A DNA stretch of 64,000 nucleotides from Vigna angularis (lineage: Eukaryota > Streptophyta > Magnoliopsida > Fabales > Fabaceae): the NCBI RefSeq assembly GCF_016808095.1, contig NC_068972.1, forward strand, positions 4,353,001 to 4,417,000. The letters are read 5' to 3'. The position numbers and the translations under genes were made by a program. The notes under the pieces are model-generated. The model saw only the letters and a list, made by a program, of their open reading frames with translations. It ran no database searches and was not told the origin of the DNA. Positions 1-14,087 of this stretch are shown here, in pieces (positions within the stretch are counted from its first letter, which is position 1; each line of letters opens with the position of its first letter).

Positions 1-2094
1 ACCAACAGCATCCTATGAACAAGAACAGCGCCAAAATAGCAATCGGGAGAACAATTGCCACGATCATCAATGTACTTTTGCTACCTCTCCAAGGAACCTC
101 TTTTAAAAACATGAAAATTAAAACAAATACTATTTAAACCGCAATGAACTTTTTTTAGAGCCTAAATAAATTTGAAGTTTCATTTTTGCTTAGGCTAAAT
201 AATAAATTTCGTAAATTAGATACTTGATAAATTAAATATTTATGTTTCACTTGTTTTTATTGTTTGTGTCAATTTTATTACTCGTATTTATTAAGTTAAA
301 ACAAGTATTACATGATGTGGAATGAATATTGAAAAAGAATATGCATTAAGTCCCTTGTTTATACTTATAATCCTCGTGTTATAAAATATTATGATAAAAA
401 AATGAAGAAAAAAATTAAAAAAATAAAATTAGCAATAAGTGAATAGATAGTGAAGTTATTAATAAGAAAACAAACCAAAATAAATATATTTTTTTTCAGA
501 AATTTAAACAAAAAATCTTATTGTTGATTAGAAAGAAGTTAAAGAAAAAAGCAACTATGTACAAAAATTATGCTATTTATACTACCATCCTTAAATACAT
601 GTGGCCCTAATATAATGGAACCAACTTCCTCCTTAAAGACCGCATGGACCACAAAACAACGTTGACTTAAGAATGAAATTAGTAAACTGATAAAAATTAC
701 TATTACTTGACAATTTTAATCTCTTTTACACCATCATTCAATTATACGTTATCCTATAAAGAATTATGTAAATTATTTTGAATTTGTTTAATTATACTTT
801 TTTCTTAATTTTCAAACAAAAACCTGTATCATTAAATTCACTCATGTACTTTCGTTCATGACTCAAAATTAAAAATAATCACAGTTTTTGGAATGACCAA
901 ATTGGCAAAAAGTTTTAAAGATAAAAAAGGAATGAATGTTAAAACAAGATATATAACTACGATTATTTCTTCTAGATTTATTAAAAAATATCTGTACACT
1001 ATACAACATATCAAAATTAAATAATAAACCGAAAGCAGAAAGACTATAAAAATAGTACATAAGAGTAATGGAAATATTACATACTTTTACATTCGTTTAA
1101 TATATAATTATATTTTTTTAAGAAAGAAAAAAATAAAAAGTAAAAAATGATAGTATTAAATAAATGTAAAAATCGTATGTGTGTAAAATATACTGAAAAA
1201 GATATCAATGAACTGAATCAAAACGTTTTAGGACTATTGAGAGAAAAAAAAACACTACACAAGAAACTTTGGTTAGCGGAGAAGACTCATACTCGATGAT
1301 ATATATAGTATGCATATACCTGAAGAAGGAATGAGCATGGTGGAATTGTACAGAAAGGGATGCAGTTGGTATCTGATGCTACATATGGGAAGCAGAAGCC
1401 TTGCTCCTCCGCTTCCGTTGCAACACGTTGGAATAGCTGCAATTGCGCTTCGAAAGCACGCCTCACAGCGACCACTCGTTGAGTCTGGCTCGCACTGCGC
1501 CATTCCATACAGCGTTTGCGCGGTTGTCACACTCACCGCACCTGCGGCGAACTTCTTCTCTCCCATGGAACTCTCCAAAGCTTTTCCCTCCAAACTGTTT
1601 AACAAGTTCGGCAGTAATTGGTTGAAGTGGTCCTGATTTGAGTTAACGGTGCTTCCTTCGTCGTTGAGGGTAATCCCGGGAACTATGTCATCATTGTTGA
1701 AGGTGCTGTTGGAGTAGATTAGCGTACACTCGTCGTACCAGATGTAGGACTCGGTATCGTTGGGACAGAGGCGAGTTATGTTGGCTGCTGCTGCGGCGAC
1801 GCAGCCATGGCAGACGGTCGCGTTGACGTCGCCGCGGCAGAGGAAACGGCCGTCGATATCGTCGACGGAGGCTCGATGGAAACCGCTGTTGGAGGGAAGG
1901 GAGGAGTTTGAAACAAGAGAAGAGAGGAGGGTATTCAAGTTGGATTGAAATTTGGTGTCGGATGAGTAAAAGGTTTGATCGGTGCAGAAGTGGGCACTGT
2001 AAATGGCTGCTGATGCAGATGCAAGAAAAAGCATACATAACAGACATAGTAATTGAAGTCTTAACGAGGTTGTACAGAAGTTGGAGGCTAGCAT
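1..2094 (-). CDS. Cysteine-rich receptor-like kinase, 5' part only (runs off the left edge)
   Basis: Exon 1 is 2094-1320 and exon 2 is 99 to the window edge, joined by a 1.2-kb intron (donor GT at 1319-1318, acceptor AG at 101-100); the join keeps frame at phase 1 as in the other genes of the cluster. Exon 1 encodes a hydrophobic signal peptide (first ~30 residues) and two DUF26 domains with the C-X8-C-X2-C motif (FLCRGDVNATVCHGC; QCEPDSTSGRCEAC). Exon 2 begins a transmembrane helix (LMIVAIVLPIAILALFLFIG). The kinase exons would lie outside the window. Two N-glycosylation-type sites are visible in the first domain. The start is the first Met before the signal peptide. As a family member it should be a plasma-membrane receptor kinase; whether its kinase is intact cannot be seen. 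It could also be a kinase-less copy like the genes at 7-8 and 10-11 kb. Confidence 0.85.
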
Positions 2095-2613
2095 GTTTGA
2101 TTGAATAATTAATAGGAGAAATTCTGCAGCTTATCTTTTTAGATTATGACAGTGGAAAACCTTTGTGGTTAATACGAAGCTCCCATATGATTTGGAGGGC
2201 GCCTTTCCCGACGCGTAGTTTACACGGCCGCGTTTGCGTCATCGTTACATGCACATGGACTTTCGCTGACTTCAAACTCGAACATGTATTATACATAAGA
2301 CTTAGTCATTCTAAAAATTCTATTTTCTTTAAAAAAATTATATATAATGGTATCAATTTAAGAATTAAAATGTAAGATTACGAAATATAACAAGTTTAGT
2401 AGGATATACGTGTATAAAAGTTGTTTAGAGAAAATAAAGGACTTGCCTTTATTACTTTTTTTTTTATTTGTTTAAAGGTATGATGTGTAAAATGGAAATA
2501 TCTCAAGGAGACACTTAAATGGATCAGATAAAAGATGTCTGCTTTAATTTAGATACAATAGTTGATAAAATTGATTACACTAGATTGATGGAAGAAGACT
2601 TAAAATGAATCCT
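2095..2613. other. Intergenic spacer and promoter of the leftmost CRK
   Basis: This 519-bp gap separates the 3' end of the 2.6-5.5 kb CRK from the start of the next minus-strand CRK. It is locally GC-richer at 2190-2270 with a GCGTCA (TGACGC on the gene strand) half-site of the TGA/bZIP type. No coding signal or RNA gene is visible. Confidence 0.5.
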
Positions 2614-5549
<2,936 letters not shown>

Positions 5550-5729
5550 CTCGGAGAGAATCGCTGAGATAAACTAACAATAACTGTTTTTCTCTTCTTT
5601 GGAATTAGGTTCAGTTATTGCGCCTAATCTTTCATGATGTTTGATAGACGAGGAAGATGTGTTTACTGAGGGAAATGGTAGGTCTTCATTTCAAAAGGGA
5701 ACCACCACAAATAATGCTTGCTTGCTACA

Positions 5730-5735
5730 AGTCAA
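5730..5735 (-). promoter_or_regulatory. W-box core (TTGACT)
   Basis: TTGACT on the gene strand, about 180 bp upstream of the CRK start at 5549. W-boxes are bound by WRKY factors, which are known to control many CRK genes. A single hexamer is weak evidence by itself. Confidence 0.35.
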
Positions 5736-6955
5736 CCTGGAATTAATGTGAAACTTCTTTTTTCAGTCTTCACAACAACAATAATCTAGAAGTGCCACTA
5801 GATTTCAATTTTTAAAAGATTGTAAAAGCTCAATGAATAATTAAATAGGCAATCAGATTTTTAAACTTGCCAGGCACAATGAATTTAGATTTGGCTTCAC
5901 AGTATATTTTATTATTTATTTATTATCATTTCACCAATTTCATTTGCAAGATTTTTCCCAAATTATAATACATCTTTTTACATGTTTTATCGCTCTATTA
6001 AATTTATAACAGAGTGAAGCCATTTTATAAAAGTGTAAAAAAAATAAAAATTACACCTTTTTAAAAAGGAAATTAATTTAGCCACTAAATATTTAAAAAT
6101 TGATAGTAATAATAAATAATTATAATTAAATCTTTAAATTTATCTTTAAATTAATATTTTATGAACTAAGAAAAAAATAATTATTTTTGTAAGTTACATA
6201 AGTTATCCATAAATAATAAACTTTGATTTTTATTGCAAGTTTTACTGTTGTGATAATGTTTTTCACATTTCTTGTTTTTTTATATGATTTTTGAAGTCTA
6301 TTTCAAGTTTATTTTTCAAGTTTTACTGTTGTGACAATTTAAATAAAAATTCTATTTAATCAGTTCATCATAAACACTTCGTTACAATTAGACATTATTA
6401 CTGAAAATTTATCTACTGTTGATTATTTTTATAAGTTTATGAATTTGATTGAGATAAAAAAAAACGATAACACATCTACGAGAACCATACAAGGGTTAAA
6501 CCATAAACAAAATTAAAAATAGAAACAGTATCCATACTTCGGGTCCGTTGATATTTTTACATCTAAAACAAGCTGTCCAAGTAACAACAGCAAACATATA
6601 GATGGACATGGTGATGGATGCTGATGCAGCAGCAGCAAAAACTCAGTCAGCTTATACTTTGACTAATCTACACTACCAATTGCCAAGTCCTCCGTTAAAC
6701 GATATGATGCAACCACATCCTCACTGATGTGTCTTTGACGGATTCGGAAGACAAAAACGATAATCAAGGTTGTCTTGCATTACGCCCTTCCTAATTAAGC
6801 ATACAAAATCCAAATATTGAGCATTAACAGGATTGTATTCCCCATTAAACTACTCATAGTTACTATCTCTTGTCCCCAACCTTTGCTATTCTTTGCAGCA
6901 TCAGTCTCATCTACACCTCAGAATAATTCTGTTTTTCAACCCCAAAATCAAACAG
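5736..6955. other. AT-rich spacer where kinase exons would be expected
   Basis: The gene at 6956-8081 should continue into kinase exons here if it were a normal CRK. I looked for the exon-3 glycine-rich loop, the AVKRL stretch, HRD, DFG and SPEYA motifs on the minus strand and found none. The sequence is low-complexity and AT-rich, with no credible ORF. Confidence 0.6.
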
Positions 6956-8081
6956 TCAGCATTGACCACAACATGAAACTATCAAACAATTACTTAAATT
7001 GGAATGGAAGAATTCAAGTTTTGTTACCGTTTGCTTCCACAATTGTATCACATTCTTTGCTTGCTTTCTCATGACAGTACAGATCCCAAAAGTGAAAAGC
7101 ACCATCGCAGCAACAATAGGGATAACAAATGTAAGAATCACTTCAACACCACTCCGTCCTGGGCAAACGTCAATACAATTCAACCACTCACTACTCAAAA
7201 TCAAATAAGCACAATTTACGACTTACTAGCACTGTACCTGAAGGACGAGGCTTCACAATCGTTGGGATCAATGTGTTATTGCTGCTGTAAAATGGATACA
7301 CTTCATATCTGATATTGCATCCAGGAAGCAACACTCTTGCCCCTCGTTTCCCATCACAGCAATTCGGAACAGACGCAATGGCGCTGCTAAAACACATCCT
7401 GCAATCGAACAAAGACAAATCTGGCGTGCACTGCACCAACCCATAAAGGGTCACCGAACTCGTGAGGTTCACTTCCCCTGTCGCAAATTTCTTATCTGAG
7501 GAATTCTTAGCTTTCGTTGCCAGGGAATTCAGCAATCCCGCGAGCAACTCGTTGAATCGGTCAAGACTAATGCTAATGCTAGTCACGTTTTTGGAATCAG
7601 ACATATCCACTCCAGGTACGATGTTATTGAGGTATTGGTCGGAGTAGCGTACCATGCACACGTCGTACCAGATTATGGCCTCCTTCTGAACCGGGCACAG
7701 GCGTTTTAGGTCCGCTGCTGCAGCGGTGACGCAGTCGTGGCAGGCGGCGGCGAGGGTGTCGCCGCGGCAGAGGAAGAGGCCCTTGACGGGGTTGGGGGTT
7801 TCGGTGGCAATTGTTGTTTTGTAGAATTGGGTGGCTTCGGTGGCCTTGGAAGAAAGGGAAGAGAGGAGGAGGTTGAGGTTGGTTTGGAATGTGGTGTTTG
7901 GTTTGTCTTTGGTGGAGTCTGTGCAGACATGGGAACTGTATATTGGCGTTGCTTTGGTTGAAAAGAAGAAGGAACTAAAGAGGAAGAAGAAAATTGAGGA
8001 AATTGCTAAGCGGTTGGAATGAGGCATGTTGGTGACGTTGGTTTGGAGAAAGATTTGCAGTTGGTGAATTGTTTTTCCCAT
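6956..8081 (-). CDS. Kinase-less CRK: two DUF26 domains plus transmembrane helix
   Basis: Exon 1 is 8081-7238 and exon 2 is 7158-6956; joined at phase 1 they give a 348-residue frame. After a Met-rich start and signal peptide (residues ~20-45) come two DUF26 domains (FLCRGDTLAAACHDC; QCTPDLSLFDCRMC) and a transmembrane helix (VEVILTFVIPIVAAMVLFTF). A short cytosolic tail of about 40 residues, starting CTVMRKQAKNV, runs to a stop. A normal exon-2 donor (ACG|GTAACA at 7028/7027) survives, but no kinase exon follows in the next 1.4 kb, so the frame is taken to run through it to the stop. The layout resembles plasmodesmata-located proteins (two DUF26, helix, short tail), but exon structure and sequence mark it as a CRK that lost its kinase. 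It may be a functional receptor-like protein or a truncated pseudogene; transcript data would decide. Confidence 0.7.
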
Positions 8082-8138
8082 GTTTATGTTTGTAATAGTT
8101 TGTTTGAGAACCTAGTGCTTCTGGATCAGGGTAAAGAG

Positions 8139-8146
8139 TGACGTCA
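8139..8146. promoter_or_regulatory. TGACGTCA palindrome (TGA/bZIP site)
   Basis: A perfect 8-bp TGACGTCA palindrome lies about 58 bp upstream of the kinase-less CRK start at 8081. This is the core of as-1/C-box type elements bound by TGA bZIP factors, which act in salicylate responses. Position and perfection support a role; this is inference. Confidence 0.45.
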
Positions 8147-8247
8147 GGACATACATTAAGGGAAGGAGTTTGAATAGTGTTTCAGCAAGGATTTAGATTC
8201 TTAATCTAAAACTTTTAAAGTTGTTCGCTTTATCGTCTAGTTGCGCT

Positions 8248-8592
8248 GTCTTTTCTTTTCTCTTCTTGTCCAAGTCGTGGGGAAGGTGCCTGCAAAAGAC
8301 ACTTCGACGCTTCGTGAGCTCTCCGGCAATAGTAATAACTGCCGGAGAGTTAATGAAAATAATTTTCATTTATTGACAATTAATAATGTCATTCATTGGT
8401 GATTAATGTATCAGACTTAAAGGTAAACTCATTATAATTTATAAATATTTGTCTAAAAAAGAGGACAGATAACTTTTAACTGAACTTTTAACTCTGATAA
8501 TTAATCTTAATGACAAAATTATTACGCAAAGTCACCGCGTCGGATGTCTTTTGCAAACACCATCCCCGCAGCTGGAGAAGAGAGAAGACAAA
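8248..8592. mobile_element. Small foldback/MITE-like element with ~60-75-bp inverted repeats
   Basis: The left arm (about 8248-8323) and right arm (about 8532-8592) are inverted copies: the left has GGTGCCTGCAAAAGACAC and the right, read on the other strand, has GGTGTTTGCAAAAGACAT, with matching flanks (CTTCTTGTCC / CTTCTCCAGC; GTGGGGA / GCGGGGA). The interior is AT-rich. Just inside the left arm is a hairpin, CTCTCCGGCA...TGCCGGAGAG (about 8319-8350). There is no coding capacity. It sits in the promoter region of the kinase-less CRK. The superfamily is not determined. Confidence 0.6.
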
Positions 8593-10199
8593 TAATAGTA
8601 AAATGGAAAAAGTTTCCATATTCACAAAAACATAAAAAATAAAAATAAAAAGCAAATTCCGTGTCCAATCATCTTAAGTATAGGTGGTGGAAATAATGTT
8701 AATGTGAGGACAAATGAGGGTTCGGTTTCGTTGGGCTGACGAAAGAGAAATGATTAATTGTTGAGAAAGATGGCAACGAAGACTTAGAAGACTTTTGTGT
8801 GAACAGAAGTCAAAGAACATTAAATATCTTAATTAGCCACTGAGTGGCATGTTTTCACAAGTTTCTTCTAAACTTTTTATGAAAGGGAGAAATAAAAAAA
8901 CCAAAAAATATTTTTTTATCAACTAATAAAATTAGCATACGAATTAATTACTTTAAAAAGTTATTATATGTTTTTAATTTTTATATTTTATATATAAGTT
9001 AACTTTATTTCATAAAAAGATTATTTAGGTAAATACCCAACTCAAGATCGTTTATCTTTGAAGTACTAGTAAAGAATAGTCAAATGACAAACACATATAC
9101 AATTTTGTTTTTCTCGTATGGACAAGAATTTGCGGTTTTATTTTAAAAAAATTATCCAAAAATAACATATTTTCATTTTTGAATGAGATATTTAAATATG
9201 TAATCTAATATCGTCTTCTGATAAATTATGTTTTCTTAAAAAAATTTAATTATAAATTTATTAATTGAAAGAACACATATTTTATTAAACTTTGTCACCC
9301 AGTAAATATATTTTTTCTCTCTTTAATCTTTTAATATGTGGGAAATATCTTTAAATATATAAATTTTCTCTCTTTAATTCCTCTAATTTGTCGGTCAAAT
9401 CCCTTCTTTTTAAATATATTTTATCTTATCATGTTTATTTATTTATTTGTGTTTTTATATTTTATTTAAATTAAAGTATTCTGATATTTTAATAATTTTT
9501 TGATAACAGAACATTTATTACTATTTTATTAGTTTGTTTGAATTTATTTTTAAAAAAATATTTGAAATAGACTAATCACTTATAAAAAAACACTTTTTCC
9601 TAAATTAAAATGGTACCTCGATCGAAGAATATGTAATACTTTTGTCTATTCTATTTATGTGAACGCTGATTCACCTAATCTTTATTTTCTTTGTCCTAAA
9701 AGTAAATAAAAATAAGTTAACTTGTTAATAAAGTACTATGAGTGAGAATCCAGTAAAACAAAATCACACGTATAAGATTTCCTCGTAATTTGACCGTTTA
9801 TTCGGTTGATATTAATTTTTGCATTTCATTGTTATATTTATTTTTCAGTTAATATTTCTTCTTCTTTTTGGAACACGTCATGTTTTTAGTCTTTGTGATA
9901 GTAGTAACTCATTTTCCTCAGGAAAAGGAAAAAGAAAAAAGTAACGGTAAAGTATTTATTCGCATCCAATTTTCTTGGAATTAAATTAAAGATAAGTCTA
10001 TATAATATGATTAATTCATTTGAAGTTACATGAGAATGAGAAACTCTCTGTTAAGGCAACTCTGTATAATTGAAGCATAGACCTACATTCTGTCCAGAGC
10101 TTATTGAAGTACAAATGTCTGCAGCGATTCTTTTGTTTCAACACCTTTTCTTTGCGTATCTGCAGAAACTTGAAACCGATTCTTCTTTCCTTCTCTTTT
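8593..10199. other. AT-rich intergenic spacer, no gene seen
   Basis: This region lies downstream of the kinase-less gene at 10.2-11.2 kb. No kinase exon motif was found on the minus strand. The sequence is AT-rich with short homopolymer runs and has no credible ORF. Confidence 0.55.
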
Positions 10200-11237
10200 T
10201 CACTTAAGAACAAATACCCACCACAGCCAAGTCACACCAATTGAAACAAAAGTTGCAGTTGCTATCTCTGATGAGACGACTCTCTTTCCAGCTTCACCTA
10301 AACACAGAAAAACTGATCATTAAGTTCATAACCTAATCTGACCTAAATCATTTATTCGCGTGTTGTTCTAGTTTAAATTCATAACTCTAAAACACTTCAA
10401 AGAACTGTAATATGTAGCATTACCTTTTTTTATCGTAGAAGCTGTAGGACTAACATTTGCTTCGGGTGCCGGAGAATCCATTCTGTAGAAAGGATAGAGC
10501 TCATACCTAAAGTTACAACTTGGATACAAAACTCTTCCTCCTTGGCTTCCAGGACAACACCATGAAAGGTCCCCTATCACATCACTGAGACACCTTCTGC
10601 AATCTTGGGGTGATAAATCCGGTGTGCACTGAGTCAGACAGTAGAGGGTCTGAAACCCAGAGATATTAGCTTGTTTTGTGGCGTATAACTTATCAACATT
10701 AGAAGAATTCGCTGCCTCGTCTGCGGTTTCATTCAAGGTGGTGTACAACAAGCGCAAGAAGCTTTTTGTGTCAGAAATGTTGGCGGTGTTCCGCAGACGC
10801 ATTCTGGGCCTTGTCTCCACCGTGGAGAAGAAGTTCCTGTTGGAATATCGAACCAAACATTCGTCATACCAAATTATAGCGCTTTTCGCAAACTTGCATG
10901 TATCTGTGTTTTGGTTGCCGAGTCTTTGTGTCGCGTTCAGGACACACTGTTGACAGAGTTGAGGGGGCACGTCGCCGCGGCAGAGGAAGAGACCGTAGAC
11001 TGTGTCGGAGGGGCTTCCGCCGGATACTGTGGCGTTGCGAAATTGGGTGTTTCGGGTGGCAAGGGAAGATAGGGAAGACAAGAGGGTGCGGAGGTTGAGT
11101 TGGAAAGTGGTGTTGGAGGTGAAGGTTTCGTTGGTTGTGCAATTTTGGCGAAGGAATATAGGGTCATCTGATGCGTGGACAGTGGTAAAGATAAGAAACA
11201 TGAAGAAGAGAGCATGTTTCAAGGAAAAAAGGGCCAT
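10200..11237 (-). CDS. Second kinase-less CRK: two DUF26 domains and a membrane helix, 303 aa
   Basis: Exon 1 is 11237-10424 and exon 2 is 10297-10200, joined at phase 1 to 912 bp. A signal peptide (residues ~1-22) precedes two DUF26 domains (FLCRGDVPPQLCQQC; QCTPDLSPQDCRRC). Exon 2 encodes a helix (IATATFVSIGVTWLWWVFVL) and then stops at TGA (10202-10200), one residue after the helix. In the same frame past that stop lies a basic stretch (KREGKKNRF) like a CRK juxtamembrane region, so the TGA may be a nonsense change in an old exon 2. No kinase exons occur in the next 1.6 kb. The result is a type-I membrane protein with almost no cytosolic tail, like a plasmodesmata-located protein in layout. 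Adjacent to another kinase-less copy. Function unknown; decoy or co-receptor is speculation. Confidence 0.7.
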
Positions 11238-11350
11238 GCTGTGAAGGTGTTTGTGAAAATGCCAAGTTGGGGGCGTCGGATTGTTGATTCAATCGATAAA
11301 ATTTACCACAAAACACGTGGTGGCATTCTACCTTTTCTTGATGCATGGCA

Positions 11351-11382
11351 AGTCAATGAAGCAAGTCAATGAAGCAAGTCAA
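11351..11382 (-). promoter_or_regulatory. Three W-boxes in a 13-bp tandem repeat
   Basis: The motif AAGTCAATGAAGC repeats at a 13-bp period, giving three TTGACT cores on the gene strand at 11351-11356, 11364-11369 and 11377-11382. They lie 114-145 bp upstream of the start at 11237. Clustered W-boxes are the typical arrangement for WRKY binding. All three cores are intact. Confidence 0.6.
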
Positions 11383-14087
11383 GCTATTGTTCTCTCCTCA
11401 TCCACATTTTTTTTAATAAAGCTCTGTAATCTTATTTTTCCTTATGTTTTTAAAAAATTTAAAGCACCATGCACGAATTTTGCATTTTTTTTTTCATTTC
11501 ATTTTACAATTCTTAAAACACCTAACAACAACTTTGAAATTTGACTTTATATTTAGTTAATGATTTTTATTACCGTTAAACATTATAGTATATTACTTAA
11601 CTTTATAATAGTAATTGAGAGACAAACTATTTAAACATAATTGAAGACAAAAAAAGAAGTACCGCCATTATTACACTATCCAACCAGCAACCAACCTTCT
11701 TTTTTTATAATAAGTTCAATAATATTTTTTATCTATATATTTATGATAATAATTCAATATTTCCTTTTTATTTTTTTAGTAAATGTGGTCTTATATATTT
11801 CAGAAAGACTTAAAGTAATTATTTTATAAGTGTTAATTTGGTTTAGAGACAATGACCTGACATCTACTAATATAATAAATATAATTATTTACTCTTTTAA
11901 TGTTTTTTGTGTTCATTGTTAAATTCGAGAGGAAATTATTTTAATGAATTAAATTAAGTATTTTCAGAAAAAAATATATATGAATTACGTTGAATTAAAA
12001 ATAAATAGAAAAACATTGAATCATTACTGGGAAAAATAATATCACTTACGTAGAATAAGCGTGAGCTTGTAAGAGACGAAAATAGTCTTGATTTTTTAAT
12101 TGCTTTGTCACATTCATTCTTTTTTAACCTTTTTTTTAGAGATAAAGATTAATAATGTTGGTAATTAATAATGGTGCAACAATTTTATATCATTTGTTTA
12201 CATGCAAAATAAAAGTGTTTTAACAAGAGAAATTTGACTACACTACTTTACAACAGTCAAGAATGGACTCTAGTAACATTGATTCTAAAATATTATTAAT
12301 TAAGATCTACCATTGAGAACTATTGAAATATTTAGTTTGGTAGAATTAATTTTGATACAATTATTTCAAACTATTAATCACAATTATGATGTATGTTTAA
12401 ATTAATCCCAAATATAACTAGTAATTAAATCCAAATCAGCATGTCATATTAGAAAAAAAAAAGTTTACGCTAGGCATATGTTTAATTGAGTTTCTGATAT
12501 GGATAATAAAAAAATGACTTTTACCCATTTTAAAATTAATTTATATATTTTAACTTAAGAGTAAATTAATTTGATTTATTTTTCTATTTTTTCTTTTAAT
12601 TTTTTTTATAAAATTTGATCGAAAATTTTAAAGATTAAAAAGAACAAGTAATATAATGTAATTAATTTCATAATTAAAAGAATAAATGAATGAGTAATTT
12701 TTTATCAACTAGCCAACTAATTGAATAAAAAAAATATAACTATCTAATTTAAGAAGGATAATGAATGAAATGTCTAATTTTATGAAAAGATGAAGTTTAA
12801 AGTTTCTCTTATTAGTGTTTTGGATTTTTATCAACAAAATTCGGTATTAATGTCTGTTTTTATTTCTAATTAATTATTTTTAAGGTTATAAGTAAATTAA
12901 TTTAATCAAGCCCCATAATTTCTACTATTTTTTTTCTGCTATTCTTTAATTGATAGACTCCTTCTAAATTAAGCTATTCAGTTTCACCGGATCTAAATAT
13001 AATAACTATAATAAATGTCAATAATGGTCTAGTTTCTGTTTTTAATTAATATTTAAAAACAAATAACGACTTTTAGATAATTATTAAGATAGTCTCGGAA
13101 TTACCTTTTCGGTCTTATCATATGCCTTGCTATAGAAATTATGAGCAGCAGATGGAGGCAATCTTTCCAAGTGCACTTTTTATCATAATTAGAAATTTGC
13201 ACAAGCTATAATGCAGTTTTGTTTTCCCTTCTTACATGAATTGAGGGGAAAGTTGCTTTTCTTTTTTTACTTTCATAATAATTTATATTACAAACCAATT
13301 TCATAATTATTAAATAAATAAATTTAACTGATTAAAATCAAATAAAATATAATAAATTAAATAATCATAAAATTAATAATAATATTAATAACATACATAA
13401 TAAAAAAATTATAAACAATAATATAAATAATATAATAAAAATAACAATAAATTAAATATAATAATAAGAAATATAACTAACAATAATCTTCTATTTTTAC
13501 TAAATAAAATATTTTTTAATCCATTCAATCGTTCATTAACTATTATAAATTTTTATCTAAACTCTCTTAATTCAAACAAAATTATTCTCAGCTATTTTTC
13601 TTTTCAAATCCATTTATTTCTATTCTTCCAGATCCCCACACATGCCTACTGTTCATCCCTAATTTCACTCTCTCACGTAATACTCAATGATACTCGTGGA
13701 CCTTGAAATAAGTGGCTTCTTTCCTAAGTTGGAATTTCTTCATCTTAATTCAACCTAATAATTAATAATTGTCAATAACTAATAATTATTACTTTCCATT
13801 TAAAACTTTCAATGTGGTCTCAAATTAGTTTCATTAGTTCCTTTCATGAACTGATAAATGGTGACTTTAGAAAGCTTTTTCAACTAATAAGTATAGAATG
13901 CAAATTACCCAGTGTTACAAGTTAAAATTTTAACTTATGTTGCAATATCCTCTTAATAAACTTTCATTGTTGATATTTAATAAATAAGCAAAATATAAAA
14001 ACTAAGTAATATTTTCTTCAAATTGTTATGAAGGAAAACTTATCTGAAATATGTAATGAGTTTAATTAGATATAAGATATAAGAATA
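11383..14087. other. AT-rich intergenic spacer, no gene seen
   Basis: 2.7 kb of very AT-rich DNA between the kinase-less gene and the 3' end of the next CRK. Runs of AATAAT/ATAATA near 13300-13480 are simple-sequence-like. ORFs here are short and low-complexity. I see no CRK exon motif and no transposon terminus. Confidence 0.55.

Noticed and set aside
5736..6955. Hidden kinase exons for the kinase-less CRK
   Set aside because: None of the glycine-loop, HRD, DFG or SPEYA motifs could be found on the minus strand, even in degenerate form.
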